Shown: positions 7,435-17,642, numbered from the stretch's first letter. The stretch: 64,000 nt of DNA from Streptomyces odontomachi (GCF_024435355.1 NZ_JAMJWG010000013.1:62001-126000); one strand, 5' to 3'. The notes: generated by a model not told the origin, from the letters alone. Program-made: numbers and translations.

Positions 7435-8739
7435 GTGACCGCCGCCCTCACGCCCTCGGCCACCTCGGCCCCCGGCAGACCGGCCCACCGCGATCGCAAC
7501 GTGCTGCGCTGGCTCGCCGGCTACACCTCGTCGATGGCCGGCGACAACGTCTACTACGTCGCCCTGTCCTGGGCCGCCGTCCAGGCCGGGTCACCCTCGC
7601 AGGCCGGTCTCGTGATGTCCGCCAGCGCGCTGCCGCGCGCCGTGCTGCTGCTGGGCGGGGGAGTGGTCGCCGACCGGTTCGGGCCGCGCAGGGTCGTCAT
7701 CGCCAGCGACGCCGTGCGCTGCACGGCCGTGCTCGCGGTGGCCGCTCTGCTCTACACCACCCGCCCCGGGCTGTGGCCGCTGGCCCTGCTCGCGCTGGTC
7801 TTCGGCATCGTCGACGCCGTGTTCCTGCCCGCGGTGGGCGCGCTTCCGGCCCGCATCACCGGCCGGGAGCAGCTCGCCCGGGTGCAGGGCATGCGCGGCC
7901 TCGGACTGCGGTGTGCGACCGTCGTGGGCGCCCCGCTCGGCGGGTTGTGCGTGGCGGCCGGCGGCGCGGCAGCCGCCTTCGGACTCGCCGGACTGCTGAT
8001 CGCCGCGTCCGTGCCGTTGCTGGTCCTGGTCAGGGAGCGGCAACCGGCTCCGGACGACGACACGACGGCCCCCCGCCCCGCCGACACGACGGCCCCCCGC
8101 CCCGCCGGCACGGCGGCCGCCCGCCCCGGCACCGCCTGGCGCGATCTGCTCGCCGGCGTGCGCTACATACGCGGGCACCGGGTCCTGGGCCCGCTGATGG
8201 TGGCCATCGCGCTCGGTGACCTCGGCTTCGTCGGCCCGCTGAACGTGGGCCTGACCCTGCTGGCCGACCAGCGCGGCTGGGGCGCCTCCGGCGTGGGCTG
8301 GGTGCTCGCCGGGTTCAGCGTCGGCGCCGGGGGCGCGTCGTTGCTGCTGGCCGTGCGGGGCCGGCTGCCGCACGCCGGGCAGCTGGCCGGGTACACGATC
8401 CTGGCCGGCTCGGTTGCGATCGGGGCCCTGGCGCAGCTGCCGGGAATCGCCGGCGGTGTCCTGGTGGCCCTGCTGATCGGGCTGTTCACGGGCCTCAGCG
8501 GCGCCCTGTGCGGCGCCCTGCTCCAGACCCACGCCGACCCCGTCTACCTGGGCCGCGTCACCTCCGTCGCCAGCCTGGCCAGCCTGGGCCTCGCCCCGCT
8601 CAGCATGCCGCTGGCCGCCGCGGCGATCGGGACCTGGGGCACCGGGCCGGTGTTCGCCGGGAGTGCGGCGGTCTGCGGGCTCGGCGGGGTCGTGGCGCTC
8701 TGCGTCCCCGGCCTGCGCCGTGCCGAACTACCGCGCTGA
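7435..8739 (+). CDS. MFS transporter
   Basis: 434-residue membrane protein with about ten to twelve hydrophobic helices in two halves, matching the MFS_3-type exporters of actinobacteria. A cytoplasmic loop (about residues 200-235) contains a short duplicated motif DTTAPRPA encoded by tandem ACGACGGCCCCCCGCCCCGC repeats. The start is GTG 7435, 12 bases after the regulator stop. The substrate cannot be told from sequence; drug or metabolite efflux under control of the upstream ArsR-type protein is the likely role. Confidence 0.88.
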   Translation: MTAALTPSATSAPGRPAHRDRNVLRWLAGYTSSMAGDNVYYVALSWAAVQAGSPSQAGLVMSASALPRAVLLLGGGVVADRFGPRRVVIASDAVRCTAVLAVAALLYTTRPGLWPLALLALVFGIVDAVFLPAVGALPARITGREQLARVQGMRGLGLRCATVVGAPLGGLCVAAGGAAAAFGLAGLLIAASVPLLVLVRERQPAPDDDTTAPRPADTTAPRPAGTAAARPGTAWRDLLAGVRYIRGHRVLGPLMVAIALGDLGFVGPLNVGLTLLADQRGWGASGVGWVLAGFSVGAGGASLLLAVRGRLPHAGQLAGYTILAGSVAIGALAQLPGIAGGVLVALLIGLFTGLSGALCGALLQTHADPVYLGRVTSVASLASLGLAPLSMPLAAAAIGTWGTGPVFAGSAAVCGLGGVVALCVPGLRRAELPR

Positions 8740-8809
8740 CCTGCCGTCGCGCCCGGTTCCGGCCCATGCGCCGCACCGGCACGGCACGGGCCGCCGGCGG
8801 GGCGCGGTC

Positions 8810-9445
8810 TCAGAACCCCAGTTCCCTGCTGTCCTGGACCTTGGCGATCGCGTCCTTGTCGCCCTCCAGCTCCACCGAGGCCGCGCTCTGCCGGCCGTAC
8901 GTGAACAGCAGCAGCTCCGACGGCTCACCGGTCGCCGTCACCACCGGAGTGCTCTTGTTGGCGACCGCCGTCCGGCCGTCCGGGCGGCGCAGCACCAGAC
9001 CGGTCGGGCTGCCGCGGCCCATCAGACGGGCACTGCGCGTCAGCCGGGACCACAGGGTGTCCTGGAAGACCGGGTCGAGCTCGCGCGGTGTCCAGTCCGG
9101 CTGGGCGCGGCGGACGTCCTCGGTGTGCACGTAGAACTCGACGGTGTTGGCCGCCTCGTCGATCTGCTTGAGCGAGAACGGCGAGAACCGGGGCGGTCCG
9201 GTGCGGATGAGCTGGATCAGCTCCTCGTACGGCTTCGCGGCGAATTCCCCCATCACCCGCTCCAGGCGGGGCGCGAGCTGCTTGATCAGCACGCCACCCG
9301 CGGCGTCCGGGCGACGCTCGCGCACCACCACGTGCGCCGCCAGGTCACGGGTCCGCCAGCCGTCGCAGAGGGTGGGTTCGTCCGGCCCCGCGGTCTCCAA
9401 GAGATCGGCGAGCAGTAGCCGTTCGCGCTTGGCAAAGGTCGACAT
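8810..9445 (-). CDS. TIGR03085-family protein (DinB/mycothiol-dependent-isomerase-like fold)
   Basis: 211 residues. The N-terminal region (ERLLLADLLETAGPDEPTLC, then DGWRTRDLAAHVVVRERRP) is typical of the actinobacterial four-helix maleylpyruvate isomerase-type N-terminal domain, in which conserved His residues bind metal. The C-terminal half (SPTGLVLRRPDGRTAVANKS, SELLLFTYGRQ) matches the TIGR03085 group, whose function is unknown. It is convergent with the MFS gene and divergent from hisI. Confidence 0.82.
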   Translation of the reverse strand: MSTFAKRERLLLADLLETAGPDEPTLCDGWRTRDLAAHVVVRERRPDAAGGVLIKQLAPRLERVMGEFAAKPYEELIQLIRTGPPRFSPFSLKQIDEAANTVEFYVHTEDVRRAQPDWTPRELDPVFQDTLWSRLTRSARLMGRGSPTGLVLRRPDGRTAVANKSTPVVTATGEPSELLLFTYGRQSAASVELEGDKDAIAKVQDSRELGF

Positions 9446-9528
9446 GCGGTCAGCCTACGACCGAGTAGGGGGTCCGCCCAATGGACACCCCCGGAGAGGA
9501 GTGCACGGACCGCGGCACAATGGCACCC

Positions 9529-9981
9529 ATGACGTGCACGCCCCCACCCAGCGGCCTGGACCCGGCCGTCGCCGCCCGCCTCAAGCGCACCGCCGACGGG
9601 CTGGTGCCCGCCATCGCCCAGCAGTACGACACCGGTGAGGTGCTGATGCTGGGGTGGATGGACGACGAGGCCCTGCACCGCACGCTGACCACCGGCCGCT
9701 GCACCTACTTCTCGCGCAGCCGGCAGGAGTACTGGGTCAAGGGCGACACCTCCGGGCACGTCCAGTACGTGAAGTCCGTCGCCCTGGACTGCGACGCGGA
9801 CACCGTCCTGGTACAGGTCGACCAGGTCGGCGCCGCCTGCCACACCGGCGACCGCACCTGCTTCGACGCCGACGTGCTGCCCCTCGCGCCGGCGGCCACC
9901 GACGCCGCGGGTGACCGCACGGCGCAGCCGCGCGGCACCGGTGTCACAGGTGCGCCGGACCCGGCCCGCCCGCGCCGGTAG
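9529..9981 (+). CDS. hisI: Phosphoribosyl-AMP cyclohydrolase
   Basis: Opens the purine ring of phosphoribosyl-AMP. The zinc/magnesium motifs LDCDADTVLVQVDQVGAACH and TGDRTCF and the core AQQYDTGEVLMLGWM are intact. 150 residues, the monofunctional form; the HisE phosphatase is not here. I chose ATG 9529 over in-frame ATGs at 9520 and 9481 because it gives the family's usual N terminus. A CACAAT hexamer ends 7 bases before it, suggesting a leaderless mRNA. It is separated from the main his operon and lies 11 bases before trpE, so the two are probably co-transcribed. Confidence 0.94.
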   Translation: MTCTPPPSGLDPAVAARLKRTADGLVPAIAQQYDTGEVLMLGWMDDEALHRTLTTGRCTYFSRSRQEYWVKGDTSGHVQYVKSVALDCDADTVLVQVDQVGAACHTGDRTCFDADVLPLAPAATDAAGDRTAQPRGTGVTGAPDPARPRR

Positions 9982-9992
9982 GGTCCTCGGCC

Positions 9993-11510
9993 ATGGATCT
10001 CGACACCTTCCGCAAGCTGGCCACCGACCGCCGCGTGATCCCCGTCAGCCGCAAGCTCCTCGCGGACGGCGACACCCCGGTCGGGCTCTACCGCAAGCTC
10101 GCCGCCGAGCGCCCCGGCACCTTCCTGCTGGAGTCCGCGGAGAACGGCCGGTCCTGGTCGCGGTACTCCTTCGTGGGCGTGCGCTCCGCCGCCACCCTCA
10201 CCGCGCGTGACGGCCAGGCCCACTGGCTCGGCACCCCACCGGTCGGCGTGCCGGTCGAAGGCGACCCCCTGAAGGCGCTGCGCGCCACCGTCGAGACCCT
10301 GCACACCCCGCACGACCTGGCCGCCGGCATGCCGCCCTTCACCGGCGGGATGGTCGGCTACCTCGGCTACGACATCGTGCGCCGCCTGGAGAAGATCGGC
10401 CCCGGCGACCACGACGACCTGAACCTGCCCGAACTGACCATGCTGCTCACCTCCGACCTGGCGGTCCTCGACCACTGGGACGGCACGGTGCTGCTCATCG
10501 CCAACGCCATCAACCACAACGACCTCTCCACCGGCGTCGACGAGGCGTACGCGGACGCCGTCGCCCGGCTCGACGCCATGGAGGCCGACCTGTCACGCGC
10601 CGTGGTCCAGCCGCCGGCCGCGCTGCCGGCCTCCGAGCTGCCGGAGTTCACCGCACGCTGGGGCGGCCCGGACTTCCGGGCGGCCGTGGACGACGTCAAG
10701 GAGCGCATCCGCGCGGGCGAGGCCTTCCAGGTGGTGCCCTCCCAGCGCTTCGAGACCGAGTGCACCGCAAGCGCCCTCGACGTCTACCGGGTGCTGCGGG
10801 CCACCAACCCGTCGCCCTACATGTACCTCTTCCGCTTCCCGTGCGAGGACGGCGCGGCCTTCGACGTCGTCGGCTCCAGCCCGGAGGCCCTGGTGAAGGT
10901 GGCGGACGGGCAGGCGCTGCTGCACCCGATCGCCGGGACCCGGCCGCGTGGCGCCACACCCCAGGAGGACCAGGCCCTGGCCGAGGAGCTGCTCGCCGAC
11001 CCCAAGGAGCGTGCCGAGCACCTGATGCTCGTCGACCTCGGGCGCAACGACCTCGGCAGGGTCTGCACCCCCGGCTCGGTCGAGGTCGTCGACTTCATGT
11101 CCGTCGAGCGCTACTCCCATGTGATGCACATCGTCTCCACGGTCACCGGGCGGGTCGCCGAGGGCCGCACCGCCTTCGACGTGCTGACTGCCTGCTTCCC
11201 CGCCGGCACCCTGTCCGGTGCGCCGAAACCGCGCGCCATGCAGATCATCGACGAGCTGGAGCCGGCCCGCCGCGGCCTGTACGGCGGCTGCGTCGGCTAT
11301 CTGGACTTCGCCGGCGACTCCGACACCGCCATCGCCATCCGCACCGCCCTGCTGCGCGACGGCACGGCATACGTGCAGGCCGGCGCCGGGATCGTCGCCG
11401 ACTCCGACCCGGTCGCCGAGGACACGGAGTGCCGCAACAAGGCGGCGGCCGTGCTGCGCGCGGTGCACACCGCGAACCGTCTCGCGGGACGTCAGCGGTC
11501 CGCCGGCTGA
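9993..11510 (+). CDS. trpE: Anthranilate synthase component I
   Basis: Converts chorismate to anthranilate using ammonia from TrpG. 505 residues; the N-terminal feedback-binding region contains LLESAENGRSWSRYSF, and the C-terminal chorismate-binding domain shows the GSSPEALVKV, PIAGTRPRGATP and AFDVLTACFPAGTLSGAPK motifs. No trpG is fused or adjacent. TAGGGT ends 8 bases before the ATG, so an extra promoter with a short or absent leader is possible. I see no Trp-rich leader peptide or attenuator in the 11-base gap after hisI. Confidence 0.97.
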   Translation: MDLDTFRKLATDRRVIPVSRKLLADGDTPVGLYRKLAAERPGTFLLESAENGRSWSRYSFVGVRSAATLTARDGQAHWLGTPPVGVPVEGDPLKALRATVETLHTPHDLAAGMPPFTGGMVGYLGYDIVRRLEKIGPGDHDDLNLPELTMLLTSDLAVLDHWDGTVLLIANAINHNDLSTGVDEAYADAVARLDAMEADLSRAVVQPPAALPASELPEFTARWGGPDFRAAVDDVKERIRAGEAFQVVPSQRFETECTASALDVYRVLRATNPSPYMYLFRFPCEDGAAFDVVGSSPEALVKVADGQALLHPIAGTRPRGATPQEDQALAEELLADPKERAEHLMLVDLGRNDLGRVCTPGSVEVVDFMSVERYSHVMHIVSTVTGRVAEGRTAFDVLTACFPAGTLSGAPKPRAMQIIDELEPARRGLYGGCVGYLDFAGDSDTAIAIRTALLRDGTAYVQAGAGIVADSDPVAEDTECRNKAAAVLRAVHTANRLAGRQRSAG

Positions 11511-11588
11511 GCCGCCCCGCAACCCCGCCGGCCGGGCCTACCCACCCCGGCCGAACGGTTCGCACCGGGCGTGAGGGATAGTGGGGGG

Positions 11589-12281
11589 GTGACTTCCGCA
11601 GTACCACAGCCCCGCACCAACTCCCAGACCGGGTCCCCGCAGACCACGGCGCGCTGGGGGCGCCTGCCACGCCGCTCGGCCGGCGGGGGAGGGCGCCGCA
11701 GTCTGGCCGCCGCCCTGCTGCTCGGCTCCGCCGGCGCGGCCGTGGCCCTGCTCGCCACCCGCCAGGGCTGGGCCGAGGGCACGGCCGCGGCAGGCGGCGG
11801 ACAGGTCTCGCTGACCGCCAAGGGCAGCGATGTCACCGGCGTGCCGGCCGCCCTCGCCATCGTGGGCCTCGCCGCCCTCGTCGCGGTCTTCGCGGTCCGG
11901 CGCACCGGGCGCACCCTGGTGTCCGCACTGCTCGTGCTGAGCGGCGCCGGCACCGTGGCGGCAGCGGCCTTCGCCGCCACCGGCGACCAGGCCGGCTCGG
12001 CGCTCGACGAGGAGGCCGCACGGGTCTCCGGTGACGCCGCGGCCACCGTGCACGCGCTCAGCCACACCGCCTGGCCGTTCGTCGCCGCCGCGGGCGGTGC
12101 CCTCATCCTCTGCGCCGGCCTGCTCGCCCTGCGCTACGGGCGAGGCTGGCCCAGCATGTCAGGCCGCTACGAGCGGGACGGCGCGCCACGCGCCCGCGCC
12201 CAGCGCCCCCTGGACCCCGACCGCCCCGAGGACCTGTGGAAGGCCCTCGACCGCGGGGAGGACCCGACGGAAGGGAGCTGA
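11589..12281 (+). CDS. Trp-region conserved membrane protein (TIGR02234 type)
   Basis: About 230 residues with four hydrophobic segments (roughly 40-62, 85-103, 111-130, 155-180) and a charged C-terminal tail rich in Arg, Asp and Pro. The position behind trpE and the LATRQGW...LTAKGSDVTGVPAALA pattern match the Trp-region conserved membrane protein of actinobacteria, whose function is not known. GTG 11589 was taken as start; GTG 11571, six codons upstream, is equally possible. Confidence 0.82.
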   Translation: MTSAVPQPRTNSQTGSPQTTARWGRLPRRSAGGGGRRSLAAALLLGSAGAAVALLATRQGWAEGTAAAGGGQVSLTAKGSDVTGVPAALAIVGLAALVAVFAVRRTGRTLVSALLVLSGAGTVAAAAFAATGDQAGSALDEEAARVSGDAAATVHALSHTAWPFVAAAGGALILCAGLLALRYGRGWPSMSGRYERDGAPRARAQRPLDPDRPEDLWKALDRGEDPTEGS

Positions 12282-12598
12282 GGCTCCCGGCCGTCCGGCA
12301 GAGGCACTGCGTCCGGAGTCCGGCACGGCGCTCCTGCGTCCGGCGTCCGGCGCGGCTCCAGCGGCCGGCATCCGGCCCGGCCGCGGCAGACATCCCGCAC
12401 GTCCCGCACGTCCCTCCCGCGCCCGGTACCGCCCTCGGGAGCCGTTCGTCCTGGCCACCCCGGAATCGTGTGCCGCCCGCCGTGCGGGACAATGAGCGGC
12501 AAGCGGCCACGCCCGCGCCACAAGGGCGTACCGGGTGGGACGCCCGGGGCATCACGCCCCAAGCCGATCGCCTACGCAACAGCTACAAGGAGCACGTC
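12282..12598. other. Intergenic region with imperfect CCGG-rich repeats
   Basis: No gene is supported. The first half repeats short CGTCCGG / GTCCGGC motifs. A GGGGC-ATCAC-GCCCC stem lies shortly before the next gene, whose start is preceded by ACAAGGAG as ribosome binding site. Confidence 0.5.
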
Positions 12599-12835
12599 AT
12601 GGCGGGCAGTACCAGCCACGGACACGGACACACCCCGGCCGCCTGGACCGGTGTCATCATCGCCTTCCTCGGGTTCTGCGTCGCGGGCGCGTTCATGGTC
12701 ATGGACAACCCCGTCGGCTTCTGGGTCGGCATCGGCGTCATCCTCCTCGGCCCGATCGCCGGCGGCGTCATGCGCCTGGCCGGGCTCGGCCAGGAGCGCA
12801 AGTCGGCACCGCACACCGCCGTGTCGGAGAGCTGA
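12599..12835 (+). CDS. HGxxPAAW-family small membrane protein
   Basis: 78 residues. The N terminus carries the family signature HGHTPAAW at residues 9-16, followed by two transmembrane helices (about 17-36 and 41-62) and a short polar tail. These proteins are common in actinobacteria next to trp genes; their function is unknown. ATG 12599 is preceded by AAGGAG at good spacing. Confidence 0.85.
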   Translation: MAGSTSHGHGHTPAAWTGVIIAFLGFCVAGAFMVMDNPVGFWVGIGVILLGPIAGGVMRLAGLGQERKSAPHTAVSES

Positions 12836-12984
12836 CCCGGCACCCCCCCCCCCCGCGCGTCCGGGCGTCGCGCCGGGTGCGGGCCGCGGTGTCCGAGAGG
12901 CGACCTGGGCGGGAAACCCGATGGGCTGAGAGACTGCACCGGTGTCCCCCTTTTTCAGAGCTCGGTTCGCCTCCGGGCGCCTCA

Positions 12985-13058
12985 GCCGGTGTCGAGAGGG
13001 CGATCGTGCTCAGCCCTCCTTCGTCGGGCCTCCGCGCGGTCGCCCTCTCGACACCGGC
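12985..13058. repeat. Stem-loop with perfect 19-bp arms upstream of the DUF2752 gene
   Basis: Bases 12985-13003 (GCCGGTGTCGAGAGGGCGA) are exactly complementary to 13040-13058, separated by 36 bases, and the match continues outward with GGGCGC on both sides after a small bulge. A homopolymer of 12 C lies upstream at 12843-12854. It may end transcription of the HGxxPAAW gene or fold in the leader of the DUF2752 mRNA; there is no T-run after it. Confidence 0.75.
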
Positions 13059-13097
13059 GCGCCCTTCGGCTCACTCGCTGCCCCGGACCCACGGGGT

Positions 13098-13523
13098 ATG
13101 CACCCGGTACCGTCGGACCGCCCCGGCTCAGCTCTCCGCCGGCTGCTGGTTCCCGGTGGCCTGCTCGTCGTGGTGGGCGCCGCGCTGGCCTATGTCGGCG
13201 CCGTCGATCCGAACCGGCCGGGCCACTACCCCGTCTGCCCGTTCCGGGCCCTCACCGGCCTGTGGTGCCCCGGCTGCGGCGGACTGCGCTGCGCCCGTGC
13301 GCTGGTGCACGGCGACCTGCCCACCGCCCTGGGGGCCAACGCCCTCGCGGTCGCCGGATTCGCCGCCTGCGCGGTGCTGTGGATCGCCTGGGTGGTGCGC
13401 TCGGCCCAGGGGCGACCGTTCGCCGTCCGACTCCGGCCCGGTCACCAGTGGACGGTCGGCACCCTGATCCTGGTCTTCACGATTGTCCGAAACTTTCCCC
13501 TGGGTGGCTGGCTCCATCCTTGA
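13098..13523 (+). CDS. DUF2752 membrane protein
   Basis: 141 residues with three transmembrane helices (about 13-33, 74-98, 116-134) and the DUF2752 hallmark CPFRALTGLWCPGCGGLRCA, with paired Cys residues between helices 1 and 2. The Cys pairs could bind metal or form disulfides; no activity is known for the family. ATG 13098 is chosen because the domain begins shortly after it; the ribosome binding site is weak (ACGGGG). Confidence 0.85.
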   Translation: MHPVPSDRPGSALRRLLVPGGLLVVVGAALAYVGAVDPNRPGHYPVCPFRALTGLWCPGCGGLRCARALVHGDLPTALGANALAVAGFAACAVLWIAWVVRSAQGRPFAVRLRPGHQWTVGTLILVFTIVRNFPLGGWLHP

Positions 13524-13788
13524 TCAGCTCGTGATCGTCCAGGTAGTGAGCCGGCGACCGCCCGGATGCGGGGCCGGCGCCTTCCTGCGGATACCATCGC
13601 AGTGACCACGGTGTCGCCGCGTCGAGCGGGCGACCCAGTGCACGGTTCGCGGCCTCGGCCGCCGGGCCGTCGGCGACCCTCACAGCGCTGTGGGGGCGTG
13701 GCAGTGGCCTCCCACGGCCGGAGTACCGCCGGACAGCGGCCGGAAAGCCGAGGGAAGGCCGTCAGAAGCGTCAGAAGGGACCGCTCGC

Positions 13789-14598
13789 GTGAGTGTGCTC
13801 GACGAGATCATCGACGGAGTCCGTGCCGACCTCGCGGAGCGGCAGGCGCGCGTCAGCCTCGACGAGCTGAAGGAGCGCGCCAAGCAGGCGCCCCGTGCCA
13901 GGGACGGGGTCGCCGCGCTGCGGGGCGCGGGCGTGAAGGTGATCTGCGAGGTCAAGCGGTCCAGCCCGTCCAAGGGCGCGCTCGCAGCGATCGCCGACCC
14001 GGCCGCCCTGGCCGCCGACTACGAGGCCGGCGGCGCGGCCGTCATCTCCGTGCTGACCGAGCAGCGCCGGTTCGGGGGCTCGCTCGCCGACCTGGAAGCG
14101 GTGCGCGCCAGGGTCGACATCCCGGTGCTGCGCAAGGACTTCATCGTCACCTCGTACCAGCTGTGGGAGGCCCGGGCCCACGGCGCCGACCTCGCGCTGC
14201 TGATCGTGGCCGCCCTCGACCAGCCCGCCCTGGAGTCGCTCATCGAGCGCGCCGTGTCCATCGGACTCACCCCGCTCGTCGAGGCGCACGACGAGGACGA
14301 GGCCGAGCGTGCCGTGGCGGCCGGCGCCAAGGTCATCGGCGTCAACGCCCGCAACCTGAAGACGCTCCAGGTCGACCGATCGACCTTCGAACGCGTGGCG
14401 CCGGAGATTCCCGCGAACATCGTCAAGGTCGCCGAGTCGGGCGTACGCGGCCCACACGACCTGATCGCCTACGCCAACGCGGGCGCCGACGCCGTCCTGG
14501 TCGGCGAGTCCCTCGTCACCGGCAAGGACCCCAAGGCCGCCGTCGCCGACCTCGTCGCGGCCGGGGAGCACCCGGCGCTCCGGCACGGACGGGGCTGA
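13789..14598 (+). CDS. trpC: Indole-3-glycerol phosphate synthase
   Basis: TIM-barrel enzyme that closes the indole ring. Motifs EVKRSSPSKG, LRKDFIVTSYQ, GVNARNLKT and VAESGV are intact. 269 residues. GTG 13789 follows AGAAGGGA by nine bases; an in-frame ATG at 13690 would add 33 unrelated residues. The 265 bases upstream hold no gene and no Trp-codon leader. Downstream comes a large inverted repeat before trpM, so read-through to trpBA may be reduced. Confidence 0.97.
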   Translation: MSVLDEIIDGVRADLAERQARVSLDELKERAKQAPRARDGVAALRGAGVKVICEVKRSSPSKGALAAIADPAALAADYEAGGAAVISVLTEQRRFGGSLADLEAVRARVDIPVLRKDFIVTSYQLWEARAHGADLALLIVAALDQPALESLIERAVSIGLTPLVEAHDEDEAERAVAAGAKVIGVNARNLKTLQVDRSTFERVAPEIPANIVKVAESGVRGPHDLIAYANAGADAVLVGESLVTGKDPKAAVADLVAAGEHPALRHGRG

Positions 14599-14681
14599 CG
14601 CCCCGTGCTCGCCCGCCTGGTGGTACGCGGTGCCCCCGTCGCCTCCTTCTGGCCCTTCGGGCAGCTGACGGTGGGCTCGCT

Positions 14682-14910
14682 GCGGCAGGGGCAGCCCCCT
14701 GGTGCCGGTGACGACGCGCGGGTCTCTCCTCGGTTGCGCGCGCAGTTCCCCGCGCCCCCTATGGGCCTGCGGCCCCGACTGGTTCCCCCTGTCTCCCTCG
14801 GGGCTCCGGAGGGCGCCGAAGGCGCCTCTGAAAGGGGCGCGGGGAACTGCGCGCGCAACCACGCCGAGACCCGCGCGTCGTCACCGGGCCCAGGGGGCTG
14901 CCCCTGCCGG
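14682..14910. repeat. Near-perfect 78-bp inverted repeat between trpC and trpM
   Basis: The left arm (14682-14759) and right arm (14833-14910) are reverse complements apart from about six positions. Each arm contains the core of the dispersed repeat of this window (14732-14759 and, inverted, 14833-14861), extended outward by a GCAGGGGCAGCCCCCTG block and a CGGTGACGACGCGCGGGTCTC block. The 73-base loop has its own GGCGCC hairpin. As RNA this would form a very stable structure, either a terminator-like block or a target for double-strand-specific RNase between trpC and trpMBA. Confidence 0.93.
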
Positions 14911-14928
14911 AGTGCGGCCACCGGCCCT

Positions 14929-15141
14929 CTGCACAACTCAGCAGGCCGCAGGCCCGACGGCCCGGCCGCGGCACGCAACCCGTACGCCCGGCTCGCCCGC
15001 GGCTGCCGTCCCCGGGGCTGCCGCGCGCCCGCGCGGCGGGTCCACGGCAGGCGCGTTCGCTATGTGATCGGCGACGAGCCCGGCCAGGTCAACGGGATGC
15101 GATGGCACCGGCGCACGCTGCGCCACCATCCACAGCGCTGA
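14929..15141 (+). CDS. trpM: TrpM, tryptophan biosynthesis modulator (start uncertain)
   Basis: The C-terminal about 50 residues are clearly TrpM: RGCRPRGCRAPARR, HGRRVRYVIGDEPGQVNGMR and W. TrpM is a small basic Streptomyces protein encoded between trpC and trpB and reported to influence Trp supply. Between the inverted repeat and this conserved part there is no in-frame ATG, GTG or TTG. The options are CTG 14929 (given here, about 70 residues) or ATG 14761 in the loop of the inverted repeat (about 126 residues, half repeat-encoded). The native 5' end may have been lost to the repeat. The frame ends at TGA 15139-15141. Confidence 0.7.
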   Translation: MHNSAGRRPDGPAAARNPYARLARGCRPRGCRAPARRVHGRRVRYVIGDEPGQVNGMRWHRRTLRHHPQR

Positions 15142-15308
15142 TCGCCGTGGCGGCCCCCACTCCGGTGGCCGCCGACGGTCCGCGCCCGCACCGGTCAGGC
15201 CCGCCCCGTCGTCGGGGCGCCGACCGGTGGGTGAAACCGTTGACCACAGATCACCGACAGAGCGGTCTCGCGGCCCTGGCCTGCGACGGACCGCCGTGAG
15301 GTAACCAC

Positions 15309-16654
<1,346 letters not shown>

Positions 16655-16658
<4 letters not shown>

Positions 16659-17470
16659 GCGGGAACATCCAGCTGCTGAACGACACGCTCGCCCGGGCCA
16701 GGGCCGAGGGCAGGTCCGCCCTCATCGCCTACCTCCCGGCCGGGTTCCCCACCGTCGACGGGGGGATCGAGGCGATCACGTCGGTCCTGGACGGCGGCGC
16801 GGACATCATGGAGGTCGGGCTGCCGCACAGCGACCCGGTGCTCGACGGCCCCGTGATCCAGACCGCCGACGACATCGCGCTGCGCGGCGGGGTGAAGATC
16901 GCGGACGTGATGCGCACGGTGCGCGAGGCGCACCAGACGACCGGTAAGCCGGTGCTCGTGATGACGTACTGGAACCCCATCGACCGCTATGGCATCGAAC
17001 GGTTCACCGCCGAGCTGGCCGAGGCGGGCGGCGCCGGGTGCATCCTGCCCGACCTGCCCGTGCAGGAGTCCGCGACCTGGCGGGAACACGCCGCCAAGCA
17101 CGACCTGGCCACCGTCTTCGTCGTCGCCCCCAGCAGCAGGGACGCACGGCTCGCCACCATCACCGCGGCGGGCAGCGGCTTCGTCTACGCGGCCTCGCTG
17201 ATGGGCGTCACCGGCACCCGGGAGTCCGTCGGCGCACAGGCGCAGGACCTGGTGACGCGCACCCGCGCCACCACCGACCTGCCGGTCTGCGTGGGTCTCG
17301 GGGTCTCCAACGCGACACAGGCCGCCGAGGTCGCAGGCTTCGCCGACGGCGTCATCGTCGGCTCCGCCTTCGTCAAGCGGATCCTGGACGCGCCCGACCA
17401 CCCGACGGCCCTGCGCGCCGTCGCCGACCTGGCGGGCGAACTGGCGCGAGGAGTGCGCGGCGAGGCATAG
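16655..17470 (+). CDS. trpA: Tryptophan synthase alpha chain
   Basis: TIM-barrel subunit that cleaves indole-3-glycerol phosphate and passes indole to TrpB. The catalytic Glu and Asp are in GGADIMEVGLPHSDPVLDGP; ALIAYLPAGFP and VGLGVSNATQ are also typical. 271 residues. The GTG start overlaps the trpB stop, so the subunits are translationally coupled. A strong terminator follows 14 bases after the stop. Confidence 0.97.
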
Positions 17471-17484
17471 GGCCCCAGCCACCA

Positions 17485-17517
17485 CGGCCCCGGGATCCCG
17501 CACGGATCCCGGGGCCG
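17485..17517 (+). terminator. Terminator after trpA
   Basis: A perfect 14-bp stem (CGGCCCCGGGATCC paired with GGATCCCGGGGCCG) with loop CGCAC, followed by TTT. It closes the trpCMBA unit. Confidence 0.9.
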
Positions 17518-17642
17518 TTTGCGCGAGAAGGCGCCGCGAGAAGGCGCCGGGTACCGGGCGGGTGCGGCGGCGGCATCGCCCGATCGGGTGGTTCCCAGGA
17601 CGGAAGAGACACACATCGGCCCATCTGGTTCGTTTGCGGAGT

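Noticed and set aside
9446..9992. A Trp-codon leader peptide or attenuator ahead of trpE
   Set aside because: Only 11 bases separate hisI and trpE, and no short ORF with Trp codons or paired hairpins is present. The region before trpC was read for the same reason with no result.
15102..15299. 65-codon frame between trpM and trpB
   Set aside because: Ala/Pro/Arg-rich with no conserved features, overlaps the trpM end, and no ribosome site; trpM is in a different frame.
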